Origin: Streptomyces sp. A0958
GTDB taxonomy: Bacteria; Actinomycetota; Actinomycetes; Streptomycetales; Streptomycetaceae
NCBI RefSeq assembly: GCF_004795035.1
Contig: NZ_SSBK01000015.1
Span: 1-64,000, forward strand
Direction: 5' to 3'
DNA length: 64,000 nucleotides
Positions 31,531 to 39,734 of this stretch are shown one piece after another. The position numbers and the translations under genes are program-made. The first letter of the stretch is position 1. Every line of letters starts with the position of its first letter. The notes beneath the pieces were generated by a model, which saw only the letters and a program-made list of their open reading frames with translations, had not been told where the DNA came from and did no database searches.

Positions 31531-31735
31531 CACGCCGAATCCTGCCGTCGGTCGAAGGGAACAGACGCGTAAAGCGCCGTAGGCAGGAGCGGGGGACCCA
31601 GGTAAGCGCCGGACCCGATCGTCCAAGGACGCGTCAGGACCGGCTTGGGGTGAAGCCGCGTGCAAGGACACGCGGCCGGGCAACTCACTTGGCCCGAACC
31701 CGACAGCTCACCTCGCAGGCGTCGGTGAGGAGAAG
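31531..31735 (+). promoter_or_regulatory. c-di-AMP (ydaO/yuaA-type) riboswitch in the rpfA leader
   Basis: The leader contains the conserved ydaO blocks in order. First is TCCTGCC (31540-31546) paired with GGCAGGA (31582-31588). Then come GGGGGACCCAGG (31591-31602), TTGGGGTGAAGCC (31635-31647), and GCCCGAACCCGACAGCTCACC (split here as GCCCGAACCC at 31692 and GACAGCTCACC at 31702). CTCACC can pair with GGTGAG next to the GAGGAG ribosome site, giving a simple expression platform. Streptomyces rpfA is known to be controlled by a c-di-AMP riboswitch, reducing expression when ligand is high. Exact boundaries need a covariance model. Confidence 0.85.
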
Positions 31736-31740
31736 TCTCG

Positions 31741-32487
31741 ATGCTGCTCAACAGCAAGGGCAACAAGCACCGCCGCCCGTCCAAGCTCGTCCGGATCGCC
31801 ACCCTCGCCGGTGTCACCGGTGCCGCCGTCGCCGTGCCGCTGATGGGCGCGACCGGTGCCTCCGCCGCGTCCGTCGCCACGTGGGACGCCGTCGCGCAGT
31901 GCGAGTCCGGTGGCAACTGGTCCATCAACACCGGCAACGGCTACTACGGCGGCCTGCAGTTCTCCCAGTCCAGCTGGGCGGCCGCCGGTGGTACCCAGTA
32001 CGCGCCCCGCGCCGACCTGGCCACCAAGGCCCAGCAGATCGCCACCGCCGAGAAGCTCCTCGCCATGCAGGGTCCGGGCGCATGGTCCTGCGCCGGTGCC
32101 GGCAACCTGAGCAACGACGGCGTCGACCCGGGCGTCGACACCGGCTCCGGTGCGGCCAAGACCGAGACCGCTCCCAAGCGGCAGTCCGCGCCGGTCCAGA
32201 AGGCCGAGCCGAAGAAGGCCGAGCACACCGAGGCCCCCGCCACCAACCGCTCGGACCGCTCGGACGCCCCGAAGAAGGCCGAGAAGAAGACGGTCACCAC
32301 CCCGACCGGCGAGAAGGTCGAGAAGGGTGACGGCGAGTACAAGGTCGTCGCCGGCGACTCCCTGAGCAAGATCGCCGCCGACCACAAGGTCAAGGGCGGC
32401 TGGGAGCGGCTGTTCAAGCTGAACAAGGACATCGTCGAGGACGCCGACCTGATCTACCCGGGTCAGCAGCTCCACCTGACGAGGTAG
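31741..32487 (+). CDS. rpfA: Resuscitation-promoting factor RpfA (transglycosylase) with LysM
   Basis: 248 residues. Signal peptide to about residue 43 (GATGASA-AS). The Rpf domain at 46-118 has WDAVAQCESGGNW with catalytic Glu55 and two Cys for a disulfide. A Lys/Ala/Glu/Pro-rich linker (about 135-195) leads to a LysM at 198-246 (EYKVVAGDSLSKIAADHKVKGGW). The secreted muralytic enzyme acts on peptidoglycan in spore germination and growth. ATG 31741 follows GAGGAGAAG. Expression is governed by a promoter at 31467-31496 and a c-di-AMP riboswitch in the leader. A long perfect terminator follows. Confidence 0.95.
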   Translation: MLLNSKGNKHRRPSKLVRIATLAGVTGAAVAVPLMGATGASAASVATWDAVAQCESGGNWSINTGNGYYGGLQFSQSSWAAAGGTQYAPRADLATKAQQIATAEKLLAMQGPGAWSCAGAGNLSNDGVDPGVDTGSGAAKTETAPKRQSAPVQKAEPKKAEHTEAPATNRSDRSDAPKKAEKKTVTTPTGEKVEKGDGEYKVVAGDSLSKIAADHKVKGGWERLFKLNKDIVEDADLIYPGQQLHLTR

Positions 32488-32521
32488 TCGCGGTCCCTCC
32501 TCGCTGATCGCCCAGGCCGCC

Positions 32522-32562
32522 CCGGCCCGGCGCGCACCTTCCCCCCGTGCGTGCCGGGCCGG
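32522..32562 (+). terminator. Intrinsic terminator after rpfA
   Basis: A 16-bp stem (32522-32537 with 32547-32562, one G-U pair) has a 9-nt loop, 34 bp after the stop. Confidence 0.85.
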
Positions 32563-32626
32563 GGCACGCCGCTTTCCGCGGTGGCCGGGCGGCGGGTGGC
32601 CGGGCGCGATCGTTCAACTGTTGTAG

Positions 32627-32640
32627 TTACTGACCAGTAA
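32627..32640 (+). promoter_or_regulatory. 14-bp palindrome upstream of eno
   Basis: TTACTGACCAGTAA has perfect 6-bp arms with a 2-bp centre, in an AT-rich patch 159 bp before the eno start. The TTACT-N4-AGTAA form is common among actinobacterial TetR-type operators. The regulator is unknown. Confidence 0.45.
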
Positions 32641-32731
32641 TTATCTGGCGCTTTGCCCTGCTGTGCCCGCCCTTGGGTCCTTTTTCGTCCCAGGGGACGG
32701 GCGGTCGGCCGACGGAGACGGCCGGGCCGGT

Positions 32732-32737
32732 TAGGCT
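32732..32737 (+). promoter_or_regulatory. Candidate eno -10 box
   Basis: TAGGCT lies 62 bp before the GTG of eno. No strong -35 is visible. Confidence 0.4.
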
Positions 32738-32798
32738 CTTGTGGCAAGGCCAAAGTGACCCTGCACAACCAGCGTCATATCCCAGAAGGAGATGCCTC

Positions 32799-34085
32799 GT
32801 GCCGTCCATCGACGTCGTCGTAGCCCGGGAAATCCTCGACTCCCGGGGCAACCCCACGGTCGAGGTCGAGGTTGGCCTCGACGACGGCAGCACGGGTCGT
32901 GCTGCTGTTCCGTCCGGCGCCTCCACCGGCGCGTTCGAGGCCATTGAGCTTCGCGACGGCGACCCCAACCGCTACCAGGGCAAGGGCGTCGAGAAGGCCG
33001 TCCTCGCCGTGATCGAGCAGATCGGCCCGGAGCTCGTCGGCTACGACGCCACCGAGCAGCGCCTCATCGACCAGGCGATGTTCGACCTGGACGCCACGGA
33101 GAACAAGGGCTCGCTCGGCGCCAACGCCATCCTCGGCGTCTCCCTCGCCGTCGCGCACGCCGCCTCCGAGGCCTCCGACCTCCCGCTGTTCCGCTACCTC
33201 GGTGGCCCGAACGCGCACCTGCTGCCCGTCCCGATGATGAACATCCTCAACGGTGGGTCGCACGCCGACTCCAACGTGGACATCCAGGAGTTCATGATCG
33301 CGCCCATCGGCGCCGAGTCCTTCTCCGAGGCCCTGCGCTGGGGCGCCGAGGTCTACCACACGCTGAAGAAGGTCCTGAAGACCAAGGGCCTGTCCACCGG
33401 CCTCGGCGACGAGGGCGGCTTCGCGCCGAACCTGGAGTCCAACCGCGCCGCCCTCGACCTCATCATCGAGGCCATCAAGGAGGCCGGTTACGCCCCGGGC
33501 AAGGACATCGCGCTCGCGCTCGACGTCGCCGCGTCCGAGTTCTACAAGGACGGCTCGTACGAGTTCGAGGGCAAGACCCGCTCGGCCGCCGAGATGACCG
33601 AGTACTACGAGGAGCTGGTCTCCGCGTACCCGCTGGTCTCCATCGAGGACCCGCTGTACGAGGACGACTGGGCCGGCTGGAAGGTCATCACCGACAAGCT
33701 CGGCGCCAAGGTGCAGATCGTCGGCGACGACCTCTTCGTGACCAACCCGGAGCGCCTGGCCCGCGGCATCGAGGAGGGCTCTGCCAACGCCCTGCTCGTC
33801 AAGGTCAACCAGATCGGTTCGCTGACCGAGACCCTGGACGCCGTCGAGCTGGCCCAGCGCAACGGCTTCAAGTGCATGATGTCCCACCGCTCCGGCGAGA
33901 CCGAGGACGTCACCATCGCCGACCTCGCGGTCGCCGTGAACTGCGGTCAGATCAAGACCGGCGCCCCGGCCCGTTCGGACCGCGTCGCCAAGTACAACCA
34001 GCTGCTGCGCATCGAGGAGATCCTCGACGACGCCGCGGTGTACGCGGGCCGCTCGGCGTTCCCGCGGTTTCGCTCCGAGAACTGA
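32799..34085 (+). CDS. eno: Enolase
   Basis: 428 residues, full length. Hallmarks are the N-terminal PSIDVVVAREILDSRGNPTVEVEV, the mobile loop around SGASTGAFEAIELRD, metal ligands in VSIEDPLYEDDW and IVGDDLFVTNPE, the catalytic Lys in LLVKVNQIGS, and the family signature MMSHRSGETED. The enzyme interconverts 2-phosphoglycerate and phosphoenolpyruvate in glycolysis. The GTG start follows AGAAGGAGA. It has its own promoter and terminator and is not in an operon. A 14-bp palindrome lies 160 bp upstream. Confidence 0.98.
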   Translation: MPSIDVVVAREILDSRGNPTVEVEVGLDDGSTGRAAVPSGASTGAFEAIELRDGDPNRYQGKGVEKAVLAVIEQIGPELVGYDATEQRLIDQAMFDLDATENKGSLGANAILGVSLAVAHAASEASDLPLFRYLGGPNAHLLPVPMMNILNGGSHADSNVDIQEFMIAPIGAESFSEALRWGAEVYHTLKKVLKTKGLSTGLGDEGGFAPNLESNRAALDLIIEAIKEAGYAPGKDIALALDVAASEFYKDGSYEFEGKTRSAAEMTEYYEELVSAYPLVSIEDPLYEDDWAGWKVITDKLGAKVQIVGDDLFVTNPERLARGIEEGSANALLVKVNQIGSLTETLDAVELAQRNGFKCMMSHRSGETEDVTIADLAVAVNCGQIKTGAPARSDRVAKYNQLLRIEEILDDAAVYAGRSAFPRFRSEN

Positions 34086-34135
34086 CGAACACAGCAAGGG
34101 CTGACAGCCCGGCAGGCTCCAGGGCCCCGGCCTCC

Positions 34136-34178
34136 GTCCGTCCCCGCACTCGGTCCCGTACCGTGTGCGGGGACGGAC
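34136..34178 (+). terminator. Intrinsic terminator after eno
   Basis: A 14-bp perfect stem (GTCCGTCCCCGCAC at 34136-34149 with 34165-34178) has a 15-nt loop. Confidence 0.82.
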
Positions 34179-34201
34179 GTGCGTGATGGGGAGGCGGAGA
34201 C

Positions 34202-34672
34202 ATGGCCGCGAAGGACAGGGACCGGTTCTCCACCGCAACCCGGCTGCGGCTGCTCGGTGAGCAGACCGCCGCCCGCGTCTACCGGTCCCAGAACCGCCGA
34301 CAGGCCCGCCGCTCCCGGCTCACCGGCCGGGCCGCCTTCCTGGCGCTGATCGTCTGCTCGCTGATCGTGGCCCTCGCGTACCCGATGCGCCAGTACGTGT
34401 CGCAGCGCGACGAGATCGCGGACCAGCAGCGGCTGGCACGGGAGGCCGAGGCGCGCACCGAGGAGCTGCGCGACGAGAAGGCGCGGCTCCAGGACGACGC
34501 GTACATCAGGCGGCTGGCCCGCGAGCACCTGCACTACCTTCTTCCCGGGGAGACCGGCTACACCGTGGTCGACCCCGACGCGGTCAAGGAGCGCAACGGG
34601 AAGCCGGCCGAGTCCGGCCGGCCGTGGCACTCCAACCTCTGGGACGGCGTCGACAGCGCCGACCGCGGCTGA
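34202..34672 (+). CDS. divIC: FtsB/DivIC-family septum formation initiator
   Basis: 156 residues. A basic cytoplasmic N-terminus (1-45) is followed by one membrane helix (about 46-65, AAFLALIVCSLIVALAYPM). An extracytoplasmic leucine-zipper-like coiled coil follows (about 70-105, ISQRDEIADQQRLAREAEA type). Then comes the conserved DDAYIRRLAREHLHYLLPGETGY motif of FtsB/DivIC proteins, and a hydrophilic tail. It bridges FtsL and FtsQ in the divisome. The ATG at 34202 follows GGAGGCGGAGAC. Position between eno and the DUF501 gene matches the S. coelicolor order. Confidence 0.92.
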   Translation: MAAKDRDRFSTATRLRLLGEQTAARVYRSQNRRQARRSRLTGRAAFLALIVCSLIVALAYPMRQYVSQRDEIADQQRLAREAEARTEELRDEKARLQDDAYIRRLAREHLHYLLPGETGYTVVDPDAVKERNGKPAESGRPWHSNLWDGVDSADRG

Positions 34673-34698
34673 CGGCCGTCCCCGCCCGTATCTCTGCA

Positions 34699-34710
34699 GA
34701 ACCGCGGTTC
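34699..34710 (+). promoter_or_regulatory. 12-bp perfect palindrome upstream of the DUF501 gene
   Basis: GAACCGCGGTTC lies between divIC and the DUF501 gene, 30 bp before the ATG at 34740. It is a possible operator, and the regulator is unknown. Confidence 0.3.
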
Positions 34711-34739
34711 GAGCAGTCCGATCAGAACTCTAGGCAGGC

Positions 34740-35279
34740 ATGGAAACGCCCCCTCCCCAGACCGAGCCCACCGTCCCCACCGACGCGGACATCGCCGCCT
34801 TCCAGCAGCAGCTGGGGCGCCCGCCGCGCGGACTGCGGGCGATCGCGCACCGCTGTCCGTGCGGCAACCCGGACGTGGTCGAGACGCAGCCCCGGCTGGA
34901 GGACGGCACCCCGTTCCCGACGACGTACTACCTGACGTGCCCGCGTGCGGCGTCCGCGATCGGCACGCTGGAGGCGAACGGGGTCATGAAGGAGATGACC
35001 GAGCGCCTGGGCCGGGACCCGGAGCTGGCGGCGGCCTACCGGGCCGCGCACGAGGACTACATCGCGCGGCGTGACGCCATCGAGGTGCTGGAGGGCTTCC
35101 CGAGCGCGGGCGGCATGCCGGACCGGGTGAAGTGCCTGCACGTGCTCGTCGGGCACTCGCTGGCGGCGGGGCCGGGTGTGAACCCGCTGGGGGACGAGGC
35201 GATCGCGATGCTTCCGGAGTGGTGGCGCAAGGGGCCGTGCGTGTCGCCGTGCGGCGAGCAGGGCACGGACGAGGGCTGA
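34740..35279 (+). CDS. DUF501 domain protein
   Basis: 179 residues. The DUF501 pattern is complete: DIAAFQQQLGRPPRGLRAIAHRC, PCGNPDVVETQPRLEDGTPFPT, YYLTCPRAASAIGTLEA, and the final VKCLHVLVGHSLAAGPGVNPLGDEA. Conserved Cys and His residues (in HRCPCG, LTCP, KCLHVL) could bind a metal. Function is unknown, but the gene is linked to divIC and ppx across actinobacteria. The ribosome site is weak (GGCAGGC directly before ATG), so a short or absent leader is possible. Confidence 0.9.
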   Translation: METPPPQTEPTVPTDADIAAFQQQLGRPPRGLRAIAHRCPCGNPDVVETQPRLEDGTPFPTTYYLTCPRAASAIGTLEANGVMKEMTERLGRDPELAAAYRAAHEDYIARRDAIEVLEGFPSAGGMPDRVKCLHVLVGHSLAAGPGVNPLGDEAIAMLPEWWRKGPCVSPCGEQGTDEG

Positions 35280-35289
35280 GGGCGAAGAC

Positions 35290-36231
35290 ATGACGCGCGT
35301 GGCTGCCATCGACTGCGGTACCAACTCGATCCGTCTGCTGGTCGCGGACGCCGACCCGGCCACGGGGGAGCTCGTCGAGTTCGCCCGGCGCATGGAGATC
35401 GTCCGGCTGGGGCAGGACGTCGACCGGACCGGGCGGCTCGCCCCCGAGGCGCTGGAGCGTACGTTCGCGGCCTGCCGTCAGTACGCGGCGGTGATCGAGG
35501 AGCACGGCGCCGAGAAGGTCCGCTTCGTCGCCACCTCCGCCTCCCGGGACGCGGAGAACCGGGACGACTTCGTGCGCGGGGTGCTGGACATCCTGGGCGT
35601 CGAGCCCGAGGTGATCAGCGGCGACCAGGAGGCCGCGTTCTCGTTCGACGGGGCGACCAAGGAGCTGGCCGGGCGCGACGACCTCGCCAAGCCGTACCTG
35701 GTCGTGGACATCGGCGGCGGCTCCACCGAGTTCGTCGTCGGCGACGAGAGGGTGCGGGCCGCCCGGTCCGTGGACGTCGGCTGCGTCCGGATGACCGAGC
35801 GCCACCTCGTGCGCGACGGTGTCGTCAGCGACCCGCCCTCGCCGGAGGGGGCCGAGGCGATCCGCGCGGACGTCGCGGCGGCCCTGGACCTGGCCGAGGA
35901 GAGCGTCCCGATCACCTCGGCGGCCACGCTCGTCGGCCTCGCCGGGACGGTCACCACGGTGGCCGCCATCGCGCTGGGCCTGGAGGAGTACGACTCCGAG
36001 GCGATCCACCACTCGCGGGTCTCCCTGGAGCAGGTGCGGGAGATCACCGCGCGGCTCCTGGCCTCGACGCACGCGGAGCGCGCCGCGATCGGCGCGATGC
36101 ATCCGGGCCGGGTCGACGTGATCGCCTCCGGGGCGCTGATCCTGCAGGCCGTGATGGAGCGGACCGGGGCGCGCGAGGTCGTCGTCAGCGAGCACGACAT
36201 CCTGGACGGAATCGCCTGGTCCCTGGCCTGA
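35290..36231 (+). CDS. ppx: Exopolyphosphatase / pppGpp phosphohydrolase (Ppx/GppA)
   Basis: 313 residues, the short actinobacterial Ppx form. The actin-like ATPase fold is shown by DCGTNSIRLL (8-17), the catalytic Glu in the VRFVATSASRDAEN region, SGDQEAAFSF, VVDIGGGSTEFVVG and LAGTVTTVAAIALG. It should hydrolyse terminal phosphates from polyphosphate or convert pppGpp to ppGpp. It starts 10 bp after the DUF501 stop behind GGGCGAAGA, and is probably cotranscribed with it. No HD domain is present. Confidence 0.93.
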   Translation: MTRVAAIDCGTNSIRLLVADADPATGELVEFARRMEIVRLGQDVDRTGRLAPEALERTFAACRQYAAVIEEHGAEKVRFVATSASRDAENRDDFVRGVLDILGVEPEVISGDQEAAFSFDGATKELAGRDDLAKPYLVVDIGGGSTEFVVGDERVRAARSVDVGCVRMTERHLVRDGVVSDPPSPEGAEAIRADVAAALDLAEESVPITSAATLVGLAGTVTTVAAIALGLEEYDSEAIHHSRVSLEQVREITARLLASTHAERAAIGAMHPGRVDVIASGALILQAVMERTGAREVVVSEHDILDGIAWSLA

Positions 36232-36657
36232 GCGGCAGGCCCGGAAGATGCTCATACGTCATTCCGGCCGCACCTTTGAGTGGGCGGGATGTGCCTGGTG
36301 AGGCGCCTTTCGGGCCGCCTCGCGACCAAGTTCGTGAACTTCTTCACAAGAGATTGGCCGCCCGGGGCCGGACTTCTGCTCCGGATGGGTGGTGGCGAGG
36401 GTGAGCGGGGTCACTCGGCGCCCGTACGGGATGGTTCCGGTCGCGGCGCGGCGGTGCGAGGCCGGGAGGGGCGCGTCTCCGGCCCGGGGGCTCAAGGGCC
36501 AGCTCACAGGCGGTGAACAACGTTCGCCAACGGCGCGGGGTTCCCGGCCCGGGTCATGACCTGGGTCACGTGGGCGGCGAACTATAGCAGAGGGTGGCCC
36601 GAACCTTGTGAAGGGGCTCACGAGCATGCCCCCCGAGTGGGGTGGATACTCGATGGC
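36232..36657. other. Intergenic region between ppx and ndh
   Basis: 426 bp without a supported gene. It contains a perfect palindrome GGTCATGACC (36552-36561), a TATAGC -10-like box (36584-36589) and a Rex-like operator (36606-36623), all in the last 110 bp before ndh. Nothing recognisable is seen in the first 300 bp. Confidence 0.6.
36606..36623 (+). promoter_or_regulatory. Rex-type redox operator upstream of ndh
   Basis: TTGTGAAGGGGCTCACGA fits the Rex operator consensus TTGTGAAN4TTCACAA in both half-sites (TGTGAA and CTCACG) with a 4-bp centre. It lies 17 bp after the TATAGC box, positioned to block transcription. Rex senses the NADH/NAD+ ratio and represses respiratory genes such as ndh in Streptomyces. 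Confidence 0.65.
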
Positions 36658-38043
36658 ATGAGCACCACGGAGCGTCCCAGGATTCTCGTAGTAGGCGGTG
36701 GGTACGTAGGCCTGTACGCAGCTCGGCGCATCCTCAAGAAGATGCGCTACGGCGAGGCGACCGTCACGGTCGTCGACCCCCGGTCGTACATGACCTACCA
36801 GCCCTTCCTCCCCGAAGCTGCTGCCGGCAGCATCTCGCCTCGGCATGTCGTCGTCCCGCTGCGACGCGTCCTGCCCAAGGCCGAGGTCCTCACCGGCCGC
36901 GTCACCACCATCGACCAGGACCGCAAGGTCGCCACGGTCGCGCCGCTCGTCGGCGAGGCCTACGAGCTGCCCTTCGACTACCTGGTCATCGCGCTCGGCG
37001 CGGTCTCCCGCACCTTCCCGATCCCCGGCCTCGCCGAACAGGGCATCGGTATGAAGGGCATCGAGGAGGCCATCGGGCTGCGCAACCACGTCCTCGAGCA
37101 GCTGGACAAGGCCGACTCGACGACCGACGAGGACGTCCGCCGCCGGGCCCTCACCTTCGTCTTCGTGGGCGGCGGGTTCGCCGGTGCGGAGACCATCGGC
37201 GAGGTCGAGGACATGGCCCGCGACGCGGCGAAGTACTACACGAACGTGAAGCGCGAGGACATGCGCTTCATCCTCGTCGACGCCGCCGACAAGATCCTCC
37301 CCGAGGTCGGCCCGAAGCTGGGCACCTGGGGCCGGGAGCACCTGGAGTCCCGTGGTGTCGAGGTCTTCCTCTCGACCTCCATGGACTCCTGCGTCGACGG
37401 TCACGTGGTGCTGAAGAACGGCCTGGAGGTCGACTCCAACACCATCGTGTGGACGGCCGGCGTGAAGCCGAACCCGGCGCTGGCCCGCTTCGGTCTGCCG
37501 CTCGGCCCGCGTGGTCACGTGGACACCTCCGAGAAGCTCCAGGTGCAGGGCACCGACTACATCTGGGCCGCCGGCGACAACGCCCAGGTCCCGGACATGA
37601 TCGGCCGCAAGGCCGGCAACCCGAACGCCTGGTGCCCGCCGAACGCCCAGCACGCGCTGCGTCAGGCCAAGGTCCTCGGTGACAACGTCATCTCCGGGAT
37701 GCGCGGCTTCCCGCAGGCCGACTACAGCCACGCCAACAAGGGCGCGGTCGCCGGTCTGGGCCTGCACAAGGGCGTGGCGATGATCGTCATGGGCAAGATG
37801 AAGATCAAGCTCAAGGGCCGCCTCGCCTGGTACATGCACCGTGGCTACCACGGTCTGGCGATGCCGACCTGGAACCGCAAGATCCGGATCTTCGCCGACT
37901 GGACCCTGGCGATGTTCCTCAAGCGCGAGGTCGTCTCGCTCGGCGCCATGGAGACGCCGCGCGAGGAGTTCTACGAGGCCGCCAAGCCGGCCCCCGCGCC
38001 GGCCGCCGCCAAGCCGGTGGGCGAGAAGGCCAAGGCCTCCTAG
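36658..38043 (+). CDS. ndh: Type II NADH dehydrogenase (NDH-2)
   Basis: 461 residues. The first dinucleotide-binding motif is VVGGGYVGLYAAR (11-23, FAD) and the second is VFVGGGFAGAETIGE (about 165-178, NADH). The family quinone-site segment TVDPRSYMTYQPFLPEAA-like and the AAGDNAQVPD FAD motif are present. The C-terminus is amphipathic with an Ala/Pro tail. The enzyme passes electrons from NADH to menaquinone without pumping protons. ATG 36658 has GGTGGA about 12 nt upstream. A Rex-like operator in the promoter implies induction when NADH is high. A terminator follows. Confidence 0.94.
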   Translation: MSTTERPRILVVGGGYVGLYAARRILKKMRYGEATVTVVDPRSYMTYQPFLPEAAAGSISPRHVVVPLRRVLPKAEVLTGRVTTIDQDRKVATVAPLVGEAYELPFDYLVIALGAVSRTFPIPGLAEQGIGMKGIEEAIGLRNHVLEQLDKADSTTDEDVRRRALTFVFVGGGFAGAETIGEVEDMARDAAKYYTNVKREDMRFILVDAADKILPEVGPKLGTWGREHLESRGVEVFLSTSMDSCVDGHVVLKNGLEVDSNTIVWTAGVKPNPALARFGLPLGPRGHVDTSEKLQVQGTDYIWAAGDNAQVPDMIGRKAGNPNAWCPPNAQHALRQAKVLGDNVISGMRGFPQADYSHANKGAVAGLGLHKGVAMIVMGKMKIKLKGRLAWYMHRGYHGLAMPTWNRKIRIFADWTLAMFLKREVVSLGAMETPREEFYEAAKPAPAPAAAKPVGEKAKAS

Positions 38044-38077
38044 TCCGCGCAAGGCCGTCCAGGCAGTAGTACGACGC

Positions 38078-38121
38078 CCGAAGGGGCCGTCCGCCATCCG
38101 TGGTGCGGGCGGCCCCTTCGG
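38078..38121 (+). terminator. Intrinsic terminator after ndh
   Basis: CCGAAGGGGCCG (38078-38089) and CGGCCCCTTCGG (38110-38121) form a perfect 12-bp stem with further weak pairing inside. Confidence 0.85.
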
Positions 38122-38360
38122 CGTATCCGGGTGTGACGGGGCGGCGCGGGGTGCCGGGGCGCGGGGGCCCGATCCCGGGCGGATGCATGTGGCGTGCACG
38201 TATTTTGCCGTTCCCTTGCCCGGTAGCGGGATGGTCCGGCCGCCGCAGACTGTTGAGGGAGGTGTGCCACGCCATGGTGCCCAGGGCGCCGGGGCGTGGT
38301 CCGAGACATGTGTGGGCATGTCTGGGCACGTTGGGAAACACCGTCACGGAGGTGTGCGCC

Positions 38361-39665
38361 ATGGCAGACGCCGCATTGCGGCTGACCGCTCTCGCCCAGG
38401 AGTTGCTGGGAGAACCCCTACCGGTCCGTATCCGGGCCTGGGACGGCAGCGAGGCCGGACCACCCGGCGCCCCCGTCCTCGTCATCAGGAACCGCCGGGC
38501 CCTGCGCCGGCTGCTGTGGAAGCCGGGCGAACTGGGCCTGGCCCGCGCCTGGGTGGCCGGCGAGATCGACATCGAGGGCGACCTGTACGAGGCCCTGGAC
38601 CTGATGGCCGGTCTGATCTGGGAGCGCGGGGACGACGTGGGCTTCGGCGTCCAAGCCCTGCGCGACCCGAGGGTGAGGGCGGCCGGCAAGGAGCTGCTGA
38701 GGCTGGCCGGCCCCTGGCCGGCGCCCCCGCCGCCGCCCGAGGAGGTACGCCGCCGCAGCGGCCCCCTGCACACCAAGCGCCGCGACAAGGAGGCCATCAG
38801 CCACCACTACGACGTGGGCAACGACTTCTACGAACTGGTTCTGGGACCGTCCATGGTCTACTCCTGCGCCTACTGGCAGGACGGCGGAACGCTGGAGAGC
38901 GCCCAGCGCGACAAGCTCGACCTGGTCTGCCGCAAGCTCGCGCTGAAGGAGGGCGACCGCCTGCTGGACGTGGGCTGCGGCTGGGGCTCCATGGCCATCC
39001 ACGCCGCCCGCGAGTACGGCGCCCGGGTCACCGGCGTCACCCTCTCCATCGAACAGGCCGCCTACGCCCGGAAGCGCATCGCCGACGAGGGCCTCACCGA
39101 CCGCGTCGAGATCCGCGTCCAGGACTACCGGGACGTCCGCGACGGCCCGTACGACGCGATCTCGTCCATCGGCATGGCCGAGCACGTCGGCTCCGTCCGC
39201 TACCGCGAGTACGCCGACGACCTCTACGCCCTCCTCAAGCCCGGCGGGCGCCTCCTCAACCACCAGATCGGCCGCCGCCCGGAGAAGGACGAGTCCGCGT
39301 ACGAGATCGACGCGTTCATCGACGCCTACGTCTTCCCGGACGGTGAACTGGCCCCGGTCGGCCGGACTCTGGCCACCCTGGAGGAGGCCGGTTTCGAGGC
39401 CCGGGACGTCGAGGTGCTGCGCGAGCACTACGCGCTGACCCTGCGCCGCTGGGTCGCCAACCTGGAACAGGGCTGGGAGCGCGCGCTGAAGATGGTCTCG
39501 CCCGGCCGGGCGAGGGTCTGGCGGCTCTACATGGCCGCCTCCGCGCTCTCCTTCGAACGCAACAGGATCGGCGTCAACCAGATCCTGGCGGTGCGCCCGC
39601 GGGAGGACGGCTCCTCCCGGATGCCGCTGCGCGCCCGCGCCTGGAAGGCCGACGCGACCGGCTGA
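38361..39665 (+). CDS. cfa: Cyclopropane-fatty-acyl-phospholipid synthase family methyltransferase
   Basis: 434 residues. An N-terminal lipid-binding domain (about 1-120) includes ARAWVAGEIDIEGDLYEAL. The class I methyltransferase domain has DKEAISHHYDVGNDFYELVLG, SYCAYWQ-type segment, SAM motif LDVGCGWGSMA (about 193-203), VTGVTLSIEQ, and the catalytic SIGMAEHVG region. It should methylate or cyclopropanate unsaturated acyl chains in membrane lipids using S-adenosylmethionine. ATG 38361 follows ACGGAGGTG. The region 38122-38360 upstream holds its promoter but no clear box was identified. A perfect terminator follows. Confidence 0.93.
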   Translation: MADAALRLTALAQELLGEPLPVRIRAWDGSEAGPPGAPVLVIRNRRALRRLLWKPGELGLARAWVAGEIDIEGDLYEALDLMAGLIWERGDDVGFGVQALRDPRVRAAGKELLRLAGPWPAPPPPPEEVRRRSGPLHTKRRDKEAISHHYDVGNDFYELVLGPSMVYSCAYWQDGGTLESAQRDKLDLVCRKLALKEGDRLLDVGCGWGSMAIHAAREYGARVTGVTLSIEQAAYARKRIADEGLTDRVEIRVQDYRDVRDGPYDAISSIGMAEHVGSVRYREYADDLYALLKPGGRLLNHQIGRRPEKDESAYEIDAFIDAYVFPDGELAPVGRTLATLEEAGFEARDVEVLREHYALTLRRWVANLEQGWERALKMVSPGRARVWRLYMAASALSFERNRIGVNQILAVRPREDGSSRMPLRARAWKADATG

Positions 39666-39679
39666 GCCCGCGCATGTGA

Positions 39680-39717
39680 ACGGGGCCGGTATCCGCCACC
39701 GCGGATACCGGCCCCGT
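39680..39717. terminator. Bidirectional terminator between cfa and ABC permease
   Basis: A 17-bp perfect stem (39680-39696 with 39701-39717) has a 4-nt loop between convergent genes. Confidence 0.92.
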
Positions 39718-39734
39718 CCGTCGTACGGGTGCGG

